Source: Halarcobacter sp.
Lineage (GTDB): Bacteria > Campylobacterota > Campylobacteria > Campylobacterales > Arcobacteraceae
Reading direction: 5' to 3'
Assembly: GCF_963676935.1 (NCBI RefSeq)
Contig: NZ_OY781470.1
Coordinates: forward strand, 806,001-870,000
DNA: 64,000 bases
Both the position numbers and the translations under genes were made by a program. The first letter of the stretch is position 1; each line of letters opens with the position of its first letter. Under the pieces are notes generated by a model. It did no database searches and was not told the origin of the DNA. It saw only the letters and a list, made by a program, of their open reading frames with translations. Shown here piece by piece: positions 36,859-47,174 of this stretch.

Positions 36859-38465
36859 TTGACACATAAAATTCTAGTTTCAGATAATGATATTAAGTTA
36901 GTAGCTTTTTTACAAGAAAGAATAAAAGACAGAAGATTTCAGTTTATTTTAGCCTTATCCTTAGAACAAGTATTAGAACAATTAACAAATGAAAGCTTTT
37001 TTGCAGCAATTGTAGATTTTGAAAAAACAGATGATGATGGCAAAAAAATTGTTGAATATGTTTTAGAAAAAAAAATTCCTACTATAGCTACTGTTGAAGA
37101 GCTTACATCTAGTAAATATGGAGAGTTAGAAAAGTATTCAATTATAGATTATGTAATAAATAATAACTATGCAGGTAAGTTTTATTTAGCAGATTTATTA
37201 CAAGGTTTAGAGTATTTTAATGGCAGAAAAGTCTTAATCTGTTATGACAATAGAAAAGCTGACAAATTGGAATCTCTCGTACAAATATTCAATTCGTTAT
37301 TATTTGAGCCTTTATTAGCAACTTCAATGAAAGAAGCAAAAAGTATATTAAGTAAAGAAGATAATTTAAGAGTAATATATATTGATGAGAGTATAAAAGG
37401 TGGAAGTGGTATAGAACTTTGTAGAGAGATAAAACAAGATATTAAGTTTAAAGATACAGTTGTATTCTCAGGTGCACAAAATAAAAATGATTTAATGGAA
37501 TTAAAAGAGATAAGAGGAAAATTTTATAAAAGTGGTGTAAAAGATTTTATCACTGTTCCTGTCGATAAAGAGGAGTTTAATACAAATATCCTTAGCATGA
37601 TGAAGATTATAAAACAGAAAAAGAGACTTGATACTTATGTTGAAACTGTAGATAAATATGTGTTAATCTCGATAACTAACTTAAAGGGATAATTGTTTAT
37701 GCTAGTGATGCTTTTTGTAAAATTAGTGGATATAGTAAAAAAGAGTTAATAGGAAAATCTCATAACATTGTTAGACATCCTGATATGTCCTCTTCTATAT
37801 ATGAAGAGTTGTGGAAAACTATAAAAAGAGGTGAAGTCTGGTCAGGTGAAATAAAGAATAAGAAAAAAAACGGGGATTTTTATTGGGTAAATGTAAAGAT
37901 AGAGCCAATATATGATGCTTTTGGTGAAGTTATGGGGTATCAATCTGTTAGGTTTGATATAACAGATAAAAAGCTTGTTGAGGAGTTGTCTTTAACCGAT
38001 TCTTTATTAGGTATTTATAATAGACGAAAATTTAATGAAATAATTGATTATCAATTTACTGTATGGAGAAGATTTAAAGAACCATTTAGTTTAATTTTTA
38101 TTGATTTAGATGATTTTAAATCAGTGAATGATTTATATGGACACAATCAAGGTGATAGAGTGTTAATTGAGTTTACAAATGTTATAAATAAAACTATCAG
38201 AGATGTAGATAGCTTTTGTAGATGGGGTGGAGAAGAATTTCTTATAATCTGTCCTTACACTGATGTAGAAGGAGTTCAAGTTTTAGCTCAAAAAGCAAGA
38301 ACAGAACTAGAAAATTATACTTTTACTGATATTGGACAAAAAACTGCAAGTTTTGGTGTCGCAACAGTAAATGAAAAAGATACTATAGATACTTTGATAA
38401 AAAGAGCAGATGAAGCCCTATATAAAGCAAAAAAGCTTGGTAAAAATAGAGTTGAATTTTTATAA
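36859..38465 (+). pseudogene. Two-receiver/PAS/GGDEF response regulator, frameshifted
   Basis: Reads as one gene of about 535 codons broken by a frameshift. Part 1 (36859-37692, TTG start) has two receiver-like domains (about 1-115 and 123-245) and stops just inside a PAS domain. In the shifted frame from 37689 the PAS continues without a gap (YASDAFCKISGYSKKELIGK ... NIVRHPDM). A GGDEF domain follows with active site RWGGEEF and I-site RDVD five residues earlier (second open part, first ATG 37785, to 38465). One base is missing near AAAGGGATAA at 37684-37692. It could be a true pseudogene or a sequence error. The receiver domains look degenerate. Confidence 0.82.
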
Positions 38466-38474
38466 GGAAAATAG

Positions 38475-39449
38475 ATGAGTCAAAAGGGTTTAGTTCATGC
38501 ATTAGTATTTGATAAAAAAGGTTCAGCAAAAGAGATCTCTTATGAACACTTAAAAAATTATGAATATGATGATGGTTTATTATTATGGGTACATTTTGTT
38601 TATTCAAGTTCTGAAGCAAATGAATGGATAGCAGAATACAGTGGAATTGACCCTATTGCTGTTGAAGCTTTATTAACAGATGAAACAAGACCAAGAACAA
38701 CAATTCTTGATGAAAATATTTTAATTGCATTAAGGGGAGTAAATCTTAATCCTAATTCTGACCCTGAGGATATGATTTCTATTAGGTTATATATAAGTGA
38801 AAATCTAATTATCAGTACAAAAAAAAGAGATTTATTATCTGTAAAAGATATTGTTAATAGTCTAAATCATAACAAAGGACCTATAAATAGTTCAGAGTTT
38901 TTAGTTGCTATTGCAGATAGGTTAACTTGTAGAATGGAAGGGACAATTGACAATATTCAAGATAATGCTTCAGAGATTGAGGAATTAGTTATAGAATCAA
39001 ATAGTTTAGAACTTAGAACAAAAATTTCAACTATTAGAAGAGAAGCTATTGCTTTAAGAAGATATCTATCTCCTCAAAGAGAAGCTATATATACTTTGTA
39101 TCATGCGAAGATTTCATGGATAAATGATTATGATAAGATTCAATTAAGAGAGATAAATGACCAACTAATAAGATATGTAGAAGAGTTAGATTCAATTAAT
39201 GATAAAGTTGCTTTAGTTCAAGATGAATTGACAAATAAGGTTACTGAACAGATGAATAAAAGAATGTATCTTTTATCTATTATTTCTGCAATATTTTTAC
39301 CACTTGGATTTTTAACAGGTCTTTTGGGTATAAATGTAGGAGGAATTCCAGGAGCTGAAAATACAAACTCTTTTATGATTTTTACTGTGTTTTTATTAGT
39401 GATGGGTGTACTACAATACTATTTATTAAAAAAATTTAAATGGATTTAA
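38475..39449 (+). CDS. CorA/ZntB family metal-ion transporter
   Basis: 324 residues. A long cytoplasmic N-terminal part with helices (EGTIDNIQDNASEIEELVIE) ends in two C-terminal membrane helices. The pore signature is GINVGGIPG rather than CorA's GMN, a pattern typical of ZntB zinc transporters, whose transport is proton-coupled. It is nine bases after the broken GGDEF gene and one base before mgtE, so a metal-transport pair is likely co-transcribed. Confidence 0.88.
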   Translation: MSQKGLVHALVFDKKGSAKEISYEHLKNYEYDDGLLLWVHFVYSSSEANEWIAEYSGIDPIAVEALLTDETRPRTTILDENILIALRGVNLNPNSDPEDMISIRLYISENLIISTKKRDLLSVKDIVNSLNHNKGPINSSEFLVAIADRLTCRMEGTIDNIQDNASEIEELVIESNSLELRTKISTIRREAIALRRYLSPQREAIYTLYHAKISWINDYDKIQLREINDQLIRYVEELDSINDKVALVQDELTNKVTEQMNKRMYLLSIISAIFLPLGFLTGLLGINVGGIPGAENTNSFMIFTVFLLVMGVLQYYLLKKFKWI

Positions 39450-39450
39450 T

Positions 39451-40812
39451 ATGGATGAGTTAAAAGTTAAAGATGTGAAAGATTTATTATTAGAAGCTAT
39501 TGAGGATTATAAAGCAGGTAACTCTGAAGTACACCCTTATGATTTAGCAAAAGAGTTAGAAAAGTTAAGAGATTTAGATGAAAAAGAGTATGAGTATATT
39601 TGTAAGAAGATTCCAAGTGAACTTTTTGCAGAGATGCTTTGTGAAATGCCTAGTTATATCCAAGAAGAGATTACAGAGGTTATAAGTGATAAGAAAATTG
39701 CAAATATTACATCAAAAATGGATAGTGATGATGCTTCTGAACTTATTTATAATATTTCACAAAAAGATGAAGAATTAGCACAAACAATTTTATCAAAACT
39801 TGATGATAAAGATAAAAAGATAATTGAAAGATTAAACTCTTATGAAGATGATGAAGCTGGTTCATATATGCAAAGTGAGTTGTTTAGTGCAACTTTGGAT
39901 GAAGATATAGGAACAGCAATAAAAAGATTAAAAAAATTAAAAGAAGATGATTTATTAGATAATATTTTCCATGTTTTCTTAGTTGATAAAAATGGAAAGC
40001 TAATAGGTGGACTGGGATTAGAAGAGTTAATTCTTTATGAAAAAGAACAAAAATTCAATGAAATACCTGAAGATAAAATAACAAACTATTCTTCAAGTCA
40101 TAAAAGTGATATAAGTGAAGTTGTTGAGATGTTCACCCACTATAATTTAAGTGCTTTAGCTATTGTTGATGATAATGGAAAATTATTGGGAAGAATTACT
40201 CATGATGATATTCATGATGTTATTCAAGAACAAGATACCAAACAATTATACTCTTTAGCAGGGGTTAATGATGATGCAGAACACGAAGAGAGTATATATT
40301 TAATTGGTAGAAAAAGAGCAATATGGTTAGGAATAAACTTAATTACAGCTATTTTAGCTTCAATTGTTATAGGCTTATTTGATGCAACTATACAATCTTT
40401 AGTGGCACTTGCAGTTTTAATGCCAATTGTTGCATCAATGGGTGGAAATGCAGGAACACAAACATTAACAGTAACAGTAAGACAGATGGCTTTGGGTGAG
40501 ATTAGTTATGAAGATGCTAAAAAAACTATAAGTAAAGAGGTTTTAATCTCTTTAGCAAATGGATTTATTTTTGCTTTTATCATAGGTTTTATCGCATTTT
40601 TTTGGTTTAAAATTCCTCTTTTAGGATTAGTAATTGCTTTATCGATGGTAATAAATCTCTTGGGTGCAGGTTTTTTTGGTGCAGTTATACCTATACTTTT
40701 AGAAAAATTTGATATTGACCCAGCTATTGGTTCAACAGTGATTTTAACAACAGTAACAGATGTAGTTGGTTTTTTTAGTTTCTTAGGACTAGCAACAGTA
40801 ATTTTATTGTAG
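39451..40812 (+). CDS. mgtE: Magnesium transporter MgtE
   Basis: 453 residues with the MgtE layout: helical N-domain (about 1-130), CBS pair (about 135-260; e.g. LSALAIVDDNGKLLGRITHDD), a plug helix and five membrane helices (from about 290). The pore region MPIVASMGGNAGTQTLTVTVRQMAL is diagnostic. Mg2+ binding to the N and CBS domains gates the channel. It overlaps nothing and ends at a terminator shared with the convergent AstE-like gene. Confidence 0.96.
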   Translation: MDELKVKDVKDLLLEAIEDYKAGNSEVHPYDLAKELEKLRDLDEKEYEYICKKIPSELFAEMLCEMPSYIQEEITEVISDKKIANITSKMDSDDASELIYNISQKDEELAQTILSKLDDKDKKIIERLNSYEDDEAGSYMQSELFSATLDEDIGTAIKRLKKLKEDDLLDNIFHVFLVDKNGKLIGGLGLEELILYEKEQKFNEIPEDKITNYSSSHKSDISEVVEMFTHYNLSALAIVDDNGKLLGRITHDDIHDVIQEQDTKQLYSLAGVNDDAEHEESIYLIGRKRAIWLGINLITAILASIVIGLFDATIQSLVALAVLMPIVASMGGNAGTQTLTVTVRQMALGEISYEDAKKTISKEVLISLANGFIFAFIIGFIAFFWFKIPLLGLVIALSMVINLLGAGFFGAVIPILLEKFDIDPAIGSTVILTTVTDVVGFFSFLGLATVILL

Positions 40813-40840
40813 AAGAAAAGATTATTCGATAATCTCTTCT
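40811..40840. terminator. Bidirectional terminator between mgtE and the AstE-like gene
   Basis: AGATTAT (40819-40825), loop TCG, ATAATCT (40829-40835), with an outer AGAAG/CTTCT stem (40811-40815/40836-40840) after a three-base bulge. It contains the stop region of both convergent genes. Confidence 0.6.
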
Positions 40841-41874
40841 TTATTTAATTCTATAAATTCACTATTTTCAATAGCATTTTCATTAAAGTATTCAATTTTA
40901 TTTTCGGCAGTTTCTAGGTTCTTAAATTTTGCAATATGGAAAATAGCATCCCCTTCTTGTACAAGAGGTATCTCAGATTTACCGATAATAACTCCATCAA
41001 ATTGTGCTTTAATTTCAAAACTCTCATCATCTAAAGTGTCGTCAATATAAGCAATTATCTCATTTTCATGTACCGTTTCACCAAGTCTTTTAATAGTTCT
41101 TAAAATTCCACTCTCTGTTGCTCTAATCCATTGACTGCTTTTTGTAATTATTGGAAGTCTTTTTCTTTTTACAGTTGTTTTAGGTATCATTTCCAATTCT
41201 CTTAAAACATTTACAATACCTTTTACTCCTATTCTAATAGAAGTTTCATCAAATCTTAGTGCTTCCCCTGCTTCATAAAGAAGAATAGGGATATCATCCT
41301 CTTGAGCTGCTTCTCTTAATGAACCATCTCTTAATTCAGAGTGAAGAATTACAGGAGCTTCAAAAGCTTTTGCCAATTTAAAAGTAAATTCATCATTTAT
41401 ATTTGCTCTTATTTGAGGAAGATTAGATTTGTGAATAGATGCAGTATGTAGATCAATTCCAAAATCACATTTTTTAACAATTTCATCAAAAAAAGTTTTT
41501 GCAACGCGACTTGCTAGAGAACCTTTTTTTGTACCAGGAAAAGACCTATTTAAATCTCTCCTATCTGGCATATATCTTGACAAGGTCATAACCCCATATA
41601 TATTTACTATTGGGATTAATATTATTGTTCCTTTGACTCTTTTTAGGATATTTAATTTTTTAAATCTTCTAATAATCTCTATACCATTTAATTCATCTCC
41701 ATGAATAGCTGCACTTATAAATATAGTTGGACCAGTTCTCTTCCCTCTAATAATTTTTATAGGAAGAGTTGCTGGAGTTTGATAAAGTTTTGGAAGTTCA
41801 ATATGTAAAGTAGTTATAGTACCTTTTTCAATCTCTTTACCAGACAATATAAATTTATCATTACTTTTATCCAA
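40822..41874 (-). CDS. Succinylglutamate desuccinylase/aspartoacylase (AstE-like) family protein
   Basis: 350 residues. The M14-type zinc site shows HGDE (58-61) and a second His in GIDLHTAS; substrate residues are in DRRDLNRSFPG. The C-terminal 90 residues (TESGILRTIKRLGETVHENE, DGVIIGKSEIP) form a beta-rich domain typical of this subgroup. Family members remove acyl or amino-acyl groups from Glu/Asp-type substrates. It is last in an operon with a retropepsin-like protease and RimK, so it may act on alpha-glutamyl products made by RimK. Confidence 0.88.
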   Translation of the reverse strand: MDKSNDKFILSGKEIEKGTITTLHIELPKLYQTPATLPIKIIRGKRTGPTIFISAAIHGDELNGIEIIRRFKKLNILKRVKGTIILIPIVNIYGVMTLSRYMPDRRDLNRSFPGTKKGSLASRVAKTFFDEIVKKCDFGIDLHTASIHKSNLPQIRANINDEFTFKLAKAFEAPVILHSELRDGSLREAAQEDDIPILLYEAGEALRFDETSIRIGVKGIVNVLRELEMIPKTTVKRKRLPIITKSSQWIRATESGILRTIKRLGETVHENEIIAYIDDTLDDESFEIKAQFDGVIIGKSEIPLVQEGDAIFHIAKFKNLETAENKIEYFNENAIENSEFIELNKEEIIE

Positions 41875-41877
41875 GTT

Positions 41878-42819
41878 TTATGCTCCAATATTATCTTTTT
41901 TTATTCTTCTTTTTCTTTTTGGTTTCTCTTCATCATCAACTTCAGGTGAAGCATTCTTTTCGATAAAGTCCATGATTTTACCTGCAATGTCAATATTTGT
42001 TGATTTCTCTATACCCTCTAGTCCAGGAGAAGAGTTAACTTCCATAACAAGTGGACCTCTTGATGAAGGTATCATGTCAACTCCACAAACTCCAAGCCCC
42101 ATAGCCTTTGCTGCTGCTAAAGCTGTACTTTTTTCTTTTCTAGTTAGTTTGTGTGCACTTGCACTTCCACCTTGGTGTAGATTTGATCTAAAGTCTCCTT
42201 CTGCACCTTGTCTTTTCATTGCTCCAACAACTTCGCCATCAACAATAAATACTCTAATATCTGCTCCACCTGCTTCTTCAATAAACTCTTGAACAAGTAG
42301 ATTTACATCCATACCATAAAAAGCATCAAGTACTGATTTTGCTGCTTTAAGTGTTTCAACTAGTACAACTCCAACTCCTTGAGTACCTTCAAGAATTTTT
42401 AAAACTAATGGTGTTCCCCCACTTAAAGCAATAACATCTTTTGCACTAGATTTATTTGATGCAAATACAGTTTTTGGCATATCAACACCATTTTTTGATA
42501 ATATTTGTAAACTTCTTAATTTGTCTCTACTTCTTTTTATTGCTAAACTTCCTGTTACACTAAATACATCCATCATCTCAAAGTGTCTAACCATAGCCGT
42601 ACCATAAAAAGTTCTACTTGCACCAATTCTAGGAATAATTGCATCAGGTTTTGGTAACTCTTTACCTAAATAATTTATTTTTAGTTCACCTTTCATTATC
42701 TCAATACTACATTTTAAATAATCTATTACTCTTACTTCCCATTCTCTTTGCTCAGCTGCTTCAACAAGTCTTTTTGTTGAATACAATTCCGAATTTCTTG
42801 ATAAAATATATACTAACAT
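41878..42819 (-). CDS. rimK: RimK-type alpha-L-glutamate ligase
   Basis: 313 residues with the ATP-grasp fold: [53 protein letters not shown], and the metal site [15 protein letters not shown]. coli RimK adds glutamates to ribosomal protein S6 and can make poly-glutamate. The C-terminus carries a basic tail ([13 protein letters not shown]) that is not part of the core. It lies directly between the two protease-like genes; one base separates it from the upstream one. Confidence 0.92.
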   Translation of the reverse strand: MLVYILSRNSELYSTKRLVEAAEQREWEVRVIDYLKCSIEIMKGELKINYLGKELPKPDAIIPRIGASRTFYGTAMVRHFEMMDVFSVTGSLAIKRSRDKLRSLQILSKNGVDMPKTVFASNKSSAKDVIALSGGTPLVLKILEGTQGVGVVLVETLKAAKSVLDAFYGMDVNLLVQEFIEEAGGADIRVFIVDGEVVGAMKRQGAEGDFRSNLHQGGSASAHKLTRKEKSTALAAAKAMGLGVCGVDMIPSSRGPLVMEVNSSPGLEGIEKSTNIDIAGKIMDFIEKNASPEVDDEEKPKRKRRIKKDNIGA

Positions 42820-43248
42820 TTATAGTTCCTTCTTCTTTTTACTTATATATTCTTGTGAAACATCAACTAAAAATCTATCATTTAAAAAACGCCTTCCTAT
42901 AAGCATTGGAAACTTCATATCTGCTCTATTTGTTAGTGAAATAACACTTTTATAATGTTTCCCCATAAACTCAACACTAACTTTTATAGAAGGCCTTAAT
43001 TGTACTTGTCCATTTGAACTTTTAACTTTTTTTATCTTATATATTGGTAATTTCATCCTTTTCCCGTGATAAGATGGATGAACTTCATCTAAAAGGGTAA
43101 ACTCTACACTATCATTATGAATTGTAATATCATCACAATGTAAAGCATTTGAATCTGCTCCTGTGTCAACTTTTGCATCTAAGTCAATTAGATTTAAATC
43201 TAAAATAGAGATTATCTCTTTTCTTCCAACAATTTTTTTTTCTTTCAT
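42820..43248 (-). CDS. Retropepsin-like protease, RimB/PF05618 type
   Basis: 142 residues. The active-site motif VDTGADSNALHC (27-38) contains the Asp-Thr-Gly of aspartic proteases, though the family is annotated as 'ATP-dependent zinc protease'. Pseudomonas RimB belongs here and works with RimK. I start at the ATG at 43248, six bases after GGGA; a TTG four codons earlier is less likely. It is the first gene of the rimB-like/rimK/AstE-like run, with an AT-rich promoter region upstream. Confidence 0.85.
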   Translation of the reverse strand: MKEKKIVGRKEIISILDLNLIDLDAKVDTGADSNALHCDDITIHNDSVEFTLLDEVHPSYHGKRMKLPIYKIKKVKSSNGQVQLRPSIKVSVEFMGKHYKSVISLTNRADMKFPMLIGRRFLNDRFLVDVSQEYISKKKKEL

Positions 43249-43350
43249 TTTTATTCCCAAAAGATTTCAATTAATATAATAACTGTAACGTATATTATAG
43301 TAAAAAATATAAGAATTAATACAAAGAAAATGTAGTTTTTTTAAATATGA

Positions 43351-44016
43351 CTAGTTTTCGGGATTAGTATAGAAATTAAATTTCCAGCCTTTGTCTTCTG
43401 GATACTTTGCAAGATTAAAATCGTTCCAAACTTTTATACATTTTTTATTGCCAAGTTCTTTCCCTTTTTTGGCAAATTGATGAGCTCTACCAAAGTTTGG
43501 GAATACACCTTTTCCACTTGCATACATAAAAGCTAGATTACATTGTGCATCAATGTAGTTTTGTTTAGAAGCTTTTTCAAACAGTTTTACTGCTAATTTA
43601 TAATCTTTTTCAACGGCAATCCCATTTACTAGAAATTGTCCAACCATATTTTGTGCTGGGGCATATTCATTATTGGCTGCTTTTACAAAACTATTGTAAG
43701 CTTTTGCTAAATTATGAAAATGTGTTTTTTTAGATAAATAAAGTTTTCCTAAAAGATAAGATGATTTATTGTGGTTTAGTTCACTTGCCTTTTCTAAAAG
43801 TTTTTTTGCTTCATTTATATTTTTTTGTATCTCTTTACCTTGAATATATATTTTTGCTAAATGAAACATTGCATTGGTGTTATTTTTTTCAATTAGTTTT
43901 TTGTATAAAGAGATTGATTTTAATGTGCTATTATTTTTCTCAAACTCTTTTACTTGCTCAAAGGTATATGAATACATGTGACTAAGTATAAAAAGTAGAA
44001 AAAATAAAGTTTTCAT
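43351..44016 (-). CDS. Exported Sel1-repeat protein
   Basis: 221 residues. A signal peptide (1-17, FILSHMYS) is followed by about four Sel1-like repeats of roughly 36 residues (AMFHLAKIYIQGKEIQKNIN, SSYLLGKLYLSKKTHFHNLA, APAQNMVGQFLVNGIAVEKD, AQCNLAFMYASGKGVFPNF). Such proteins are periplasmic or secreted scaffolds in Campylobacterota (Hcp family), but this one lacks the dense cysteine pairs of Helicobacter Hcp proteins. It is the last gene after uvrC and alr, overlapping alr by one base. Confidence 0.85.
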   Translation of the reverse strand: MKTLFFLLFILSHMYSYTFEQVKEFEKNNSTLKSISLYKKLIEKNNTNAMFHLAKIYIQGKEIQKNINEAKKLLEKASELNHNKSSYLLGKLYLSKKTHFHNLAKAYNSFVKAANNEYAPAQNMVGQFLVNGIAVEKDYKLAVKLFEKASKQNYIDAQCNLAFMYASGKGVFPNFGRAHQFAKKGKELGNKKCIKVWNDFNLAKYPEDKGWKFNFYTNPEN

Positions 44017-45038
44017 TATCGAATCTCTTTTGGAATATTTGGATTTAAAGTAGTGGTTATTTCATATGTTATCGTGTCATGTATTTTAGCTAAGCTTCTA
44101 ACATCATCAAAAATACATACTTCATCATCTTCACAATTAATAGATAAGTTATCCATAGAAACTTTTCCCAAGATTTGATAACCTTTTGGTGTAAAATATG
44201 TGTCTTTAGCATTTAATCTTAAAAATCCATCTCCATAACCAACTTTATAAGTTGATACTTTCATATTTTCTTTTGCTAAATATTTTCCACCATAACCAAC
44301 TTTTTGATTTTTCTTTAGTTCTCTTGTTACAATTTTTTCTGCCCAAAGAGACATGACAGGTTTTAATTTTGGATTATCAAACACTGAATTAGTTTCTAAG
44401 TATCCATATTGAGCTATTCCTAATCGAGCAAAATCCTCTTCGTAATTCTTAAATCTAAATAAAGCTGAAGAATTAGCAGAATGAAACTTAGGGATAGTTA
44501 TAAAAAGTTTTTCACATAAGGACTTTATAAGATTTTTTGCTTGTATAAAAACTGACCTTTGCCAAAAGAATTCACATGATAATTCATCTGCACTTCTAAA
44601 GTGAGTGAAAACACCAGTTAAGTTCAGTTTTCTTCTTAAAAGCCCATGAATAGCCTCTTCTAGGTTTTCTATTGAAATCCCATTTCTATGCATTCCTGTA
44701 TCAACTTTTATATGAACATTCGTGTTTTCGGGTAACCTTTCAATATCTTCAAGGCTATTTACAGCTATGTGAAAAGTATGTGAATAAGTGTGAATATCAG
44801 TGTCAGCTAAAATTAAGATTTGCTCAAAAAATGTCTCAATTCTTTCTGCTTCTTCGATAGTTCTTACTACAGCTTTAGTTATTCCATATTCTTTTGCCAT
44901 TGTAGAAACTTCTATAAGTCCATGTCCATATGCATTATCTTTTAATACAACTGCAATTTTATCTTTAGAACCTAATTTTTCTTCAGCAAGTTTTAGATTA
45001 TGAAAATAGTTTGATTTATTTAAAATGATTTTTGCCAA
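44016..45038 (-). CDS. alr: Alanine racemase
   Basis: 340 residues. The enzyme makes D-alanine for peptidoglycan. The PLP lysine is Lys33 in [10 protein letters not shown], the catalytic Tyr is in [10 protein letters not shown], and [22 protein letters not shown] is typical of the C-terminal barrel-to-beta junction. I take a TTG at 45038, eight bases after AAGG; a TTG five codons upstream would overlap uvrC by more and has a poorer site. Its product feeds Ddl near the left end of the window. It is slightly shorter than E. coli Alr. Confidence 0.92.
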   Translation of the reverse strand: MAKIILNKSNYFHNLKLAEEKLGSKDKIAVVLKDNAYGHGLIEVSTMAKEYGITKAVVRTIEEAERIETFFEQILILADTDIHTYSHTFHIAVNSLEDIERLPENTNVHIKVDTGMHRNGISIENLEEAIHGLLRRKLNLTGVFTHFRSADELSCEFFWQRSVFIQAKNLIKSLCEKLFITIPKFHSANSSALFRFKNYEEDFARLGIAQYGYLETNSVFDNPKLKPVMSLWAEKIVTRELKKNQKVGYGGKYLAKENMKVSTYKVGYGDGFLRLNAKDTYFTPKGYQILGKVSMDNLSINCEDDEVCIFDDVRSLAKIHDTITYEITTTLNPNIPKEIR

Positions 45039-45042
45039 GGTT

Positions 45043-46875
45043 TTAACCTTCAAGAGTTTTAAAATAATTTATTATAAGCATAGCATCTTTTTCGTTTAGA
45101 ACATCTTTTAATTCTTCTAAAGAAGAGTTTTTTATATTTTCAAATGTTCCAAAATATAAAAGAAGTTTTTTCATTTTTGCTTCACCTATACCTTTGATTT
45201 GTAATAAAGAGATTTGTGTATCTTCTTTTCTTTTTTGTTTTTTATGAAATGATATAGCAAATCTATGCGCCTCATCTCTTAATCTTTGTATAAATTGTAG
45301 ACGTTTATCACTAGGAAGTAAATCTAACTTTTCAACTATACCATTGTTTTCAAAAAATATAATATCTTTTGCACTACCTTTTGCTCTATGAGCTTTAAAG
45401 TCTAATTTCTCTTTTGCAATTGCTACAATATCTAAATTTACTCCACATGAGTTTCTAATATCAATTGCAAGTTTAAGAAGAGTTTCACCTCCATCTATGA
45501 CCCACATATCTGGTGCGGGGTTTTTTTCAAAACTTTCTACTCTTCTTAATAGAGTTTCTCTCATTTGAGAGTATTCATCTTTTGATTCTAGATTATAATG
45601 TCTAAAATCACCTTTTTCAAATTTCTCTTCCCATGTTACCATAGCTCCTACAGTAGCTTGTCCCATCATATGTGAATTATCAAAGCATTCAAATCTATTA
45701 GGAACTTTATCAAGATTGAATAATTGTTTTAATTGTGAATATACTGAGCTTGTATCTTTTACGGAAGAGAGTCTTAATAGCTCATTACAATTATCTAATG
45801 CGACATTTAAAATCTCTTTTTTCTTTCCTCTTTTTGGTGTTATAATTGGTATTTTTTTAGAGAATTTTTCTTTTATAAAGTTTTCAATTTCATCTTTTTC
45901 TTCTAATTCTGTTGTAATGATAATCTCATCAGGTAAAACAGGGATTTCATTATCATAGTAGTTAATTATAGCTCTTTCGTAAGCTTCTTGTATATCGATA
46001 GTAATATCTTCTTTATTTGGCTTTATATAGTTGTGATTACTAGAAGCTAATTTCCCATCCCTAAAAAACATTCTTACTAGTACCGCTTTTGTATCTTTTA
46101 TTTTTATTGCGAAAAGATCAATATTTTCATTTGTAGCTAAATCCATACCAGTTTGTATTTGAGATTTTTCAATAGTTTTTATCCTATCTCTTAATTTCAT
46201 AGCTTCTTCAAATCTAAACTCATTGCTATATTCTTCCATTTTTTTTGTTAGTTTGGAGATAAGTTTATTTTTATTGTAAATGTAATTTAAAGCATTATCA
46301 ACTAATTTTGAATACTCTTCTTTTGAAATTTTCCCTTCACATGGTGCAAAACATTTTTTTATTTGATAAAAAAGACAAGCTTCTTTACCTTTGATACAAG
46401 ATTTTTTTTGTACTAAAGGAACTATTTCATATATAGAATCTAGCATATCTCTAGCACCAGTAGAGTAGGGACCAAAATATTTAATATTTTTTTCTTTTAA
46501 TACTCTTCTTGTAATTTCAAGTCTTGGAAAGTTTTCATTGAAATTTATATAAATATAAGGATATGTTTTATCATCACGAAGTAATATATTGTATTTTGGT
46601 TTTAGTTGTTTTATAAGAGAATTTTCTAAAATTAAAGCATCATGTTCATTTGGTACAACTATCCATTCTAATGATTTAACCTCTGTTATCATTTTATATA
46701 TACGTGGACTTAGTTTATCTGCTGGTAGTAGTTTTGGAGTAAATTTAAAATAAGATTTAACTCTATTTTTTAAAATTTTTGCTTTTCCTATATATAAAAG
46801 TTTACCTTTTTCATCAAAATATTGATAAACTCCAGCTTCATTTGGTAGTTGTTTTAATTTCTCTTCTAAATTCAT
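45043..46875 (-). CDS. uvrC: Excinuclease ABC subunit C
   Basis: 610 residues. UvrC makes the 3' and 5' incisions in nucleotide excision repair. The N-terminal GIY-YIG nuclease reads [19 protein letters not shown], the UVR domain is at about 200 ([20 protein letters not shown]), the RNase-H-like C-terminal nuclease shows [18 protein letters not shown] and WVIDGG, and the terminal HhH pair includes [13 protein letters not shown]. All parts are present. It starts the minus-strand uvrC-alr-Sel1 operon. Confidence 0.96.
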   Translation of the reverse strand: MNLEEKLKQLPNEAGVYQYFDEKGKLLYIGKAKILKNRVKSYFKFTPKLLPADKLSPRIYKMITEVKSLEWIVVPNEHDALILENSLIKQLKPKYNILLRDDKTYPYIYINFNENFPRLEITRRVLKEKNIKYFGPYSTGARDMLDSIYEIVPLVQKKSCIKGKEACLFYQIKKCFAPCEGKISKEEYSKLVDNALNYIYNKNKLISKLTKKMEEYSNEFRFEEAMKLRDRIKTIEKSQIQTGMDLATNENIDLFAIKIKDTKAVLVRMFFRDGKLASSNHNYIKPNKEDITIDIQEAYERAIINYYDNEIPVLPDEIIITTELEEKDEIENFIKEKFSKKIPIITPKRGKKKEILNVALDNCNELLRLSSVKDTSSVYSQLKQLFNLDKVPNRFECFDNSHMMGQATVGAMVTWEEKFEKGDFRHYNLESKDEYSQMRETLLRRVESFEKNPAPDMWVIDGGETLLKLAIDIRNSCGVNLDIVAIAKEKLDFKAHRAKGSAKDIIFFENNGIVEKLDLLPSDKRLQFIQRLRDEAHRFAISFHKKQKRKEDTQISLLQIKGIGEAKMKKLLLYFGTFENIKNSSLEELKDVLNEKDAMLIINYFKTLEG

Positions 46876-46971
46876 TTTGGAATTTTATCTAAATTATCTT
46901 TTAAAATCATTTCTTTAAAAAATATTTAAATTTTTGCTTTTATTATTAAATTATAAATTATAAAAAATAAT

Positions 46972-46985
46972 TAAGAATATTCTTA
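46972..46985. promoter_or_regulatory. Palindrome TAAGAATATTCTTA
   Basis: A perfect 14-bp palindrome in the 299-bp AT-rich gap between uvrC and the histidine kinase gene. The gap holds no gene; a second weak hairpin is at 47102-47124 (ATCTTTT/AAAAGAT). The palindrome could bind a dimeric regulator, but this is a guess in such AT-rich DNA. Confidence 0.3.
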
Positions 46986-47174
46986 TTTTATAATCATATT
47001 TTTTCTTAAAAGTATTAAAATATAATCATTTTATGGATTTTGTAGACTTATATTTAATTAACTATTTATTCTAAATATTAATTAAAATAAGTTATTTTTT
47101 TATCTTTTTTAAGTTTTAAAAGATAATAAAAGTAAATTTTATATATAATAAATTTTTTAAAGGAAATGTTAAGT

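Noticed and set aside
37690-37692. Programmed frameshifting in the receiver-PAS-GGDEF gene
   Set aside because: There is no slippery heptamer or clear downstream pseudoknot at the break, so a lost base or error is simpler.
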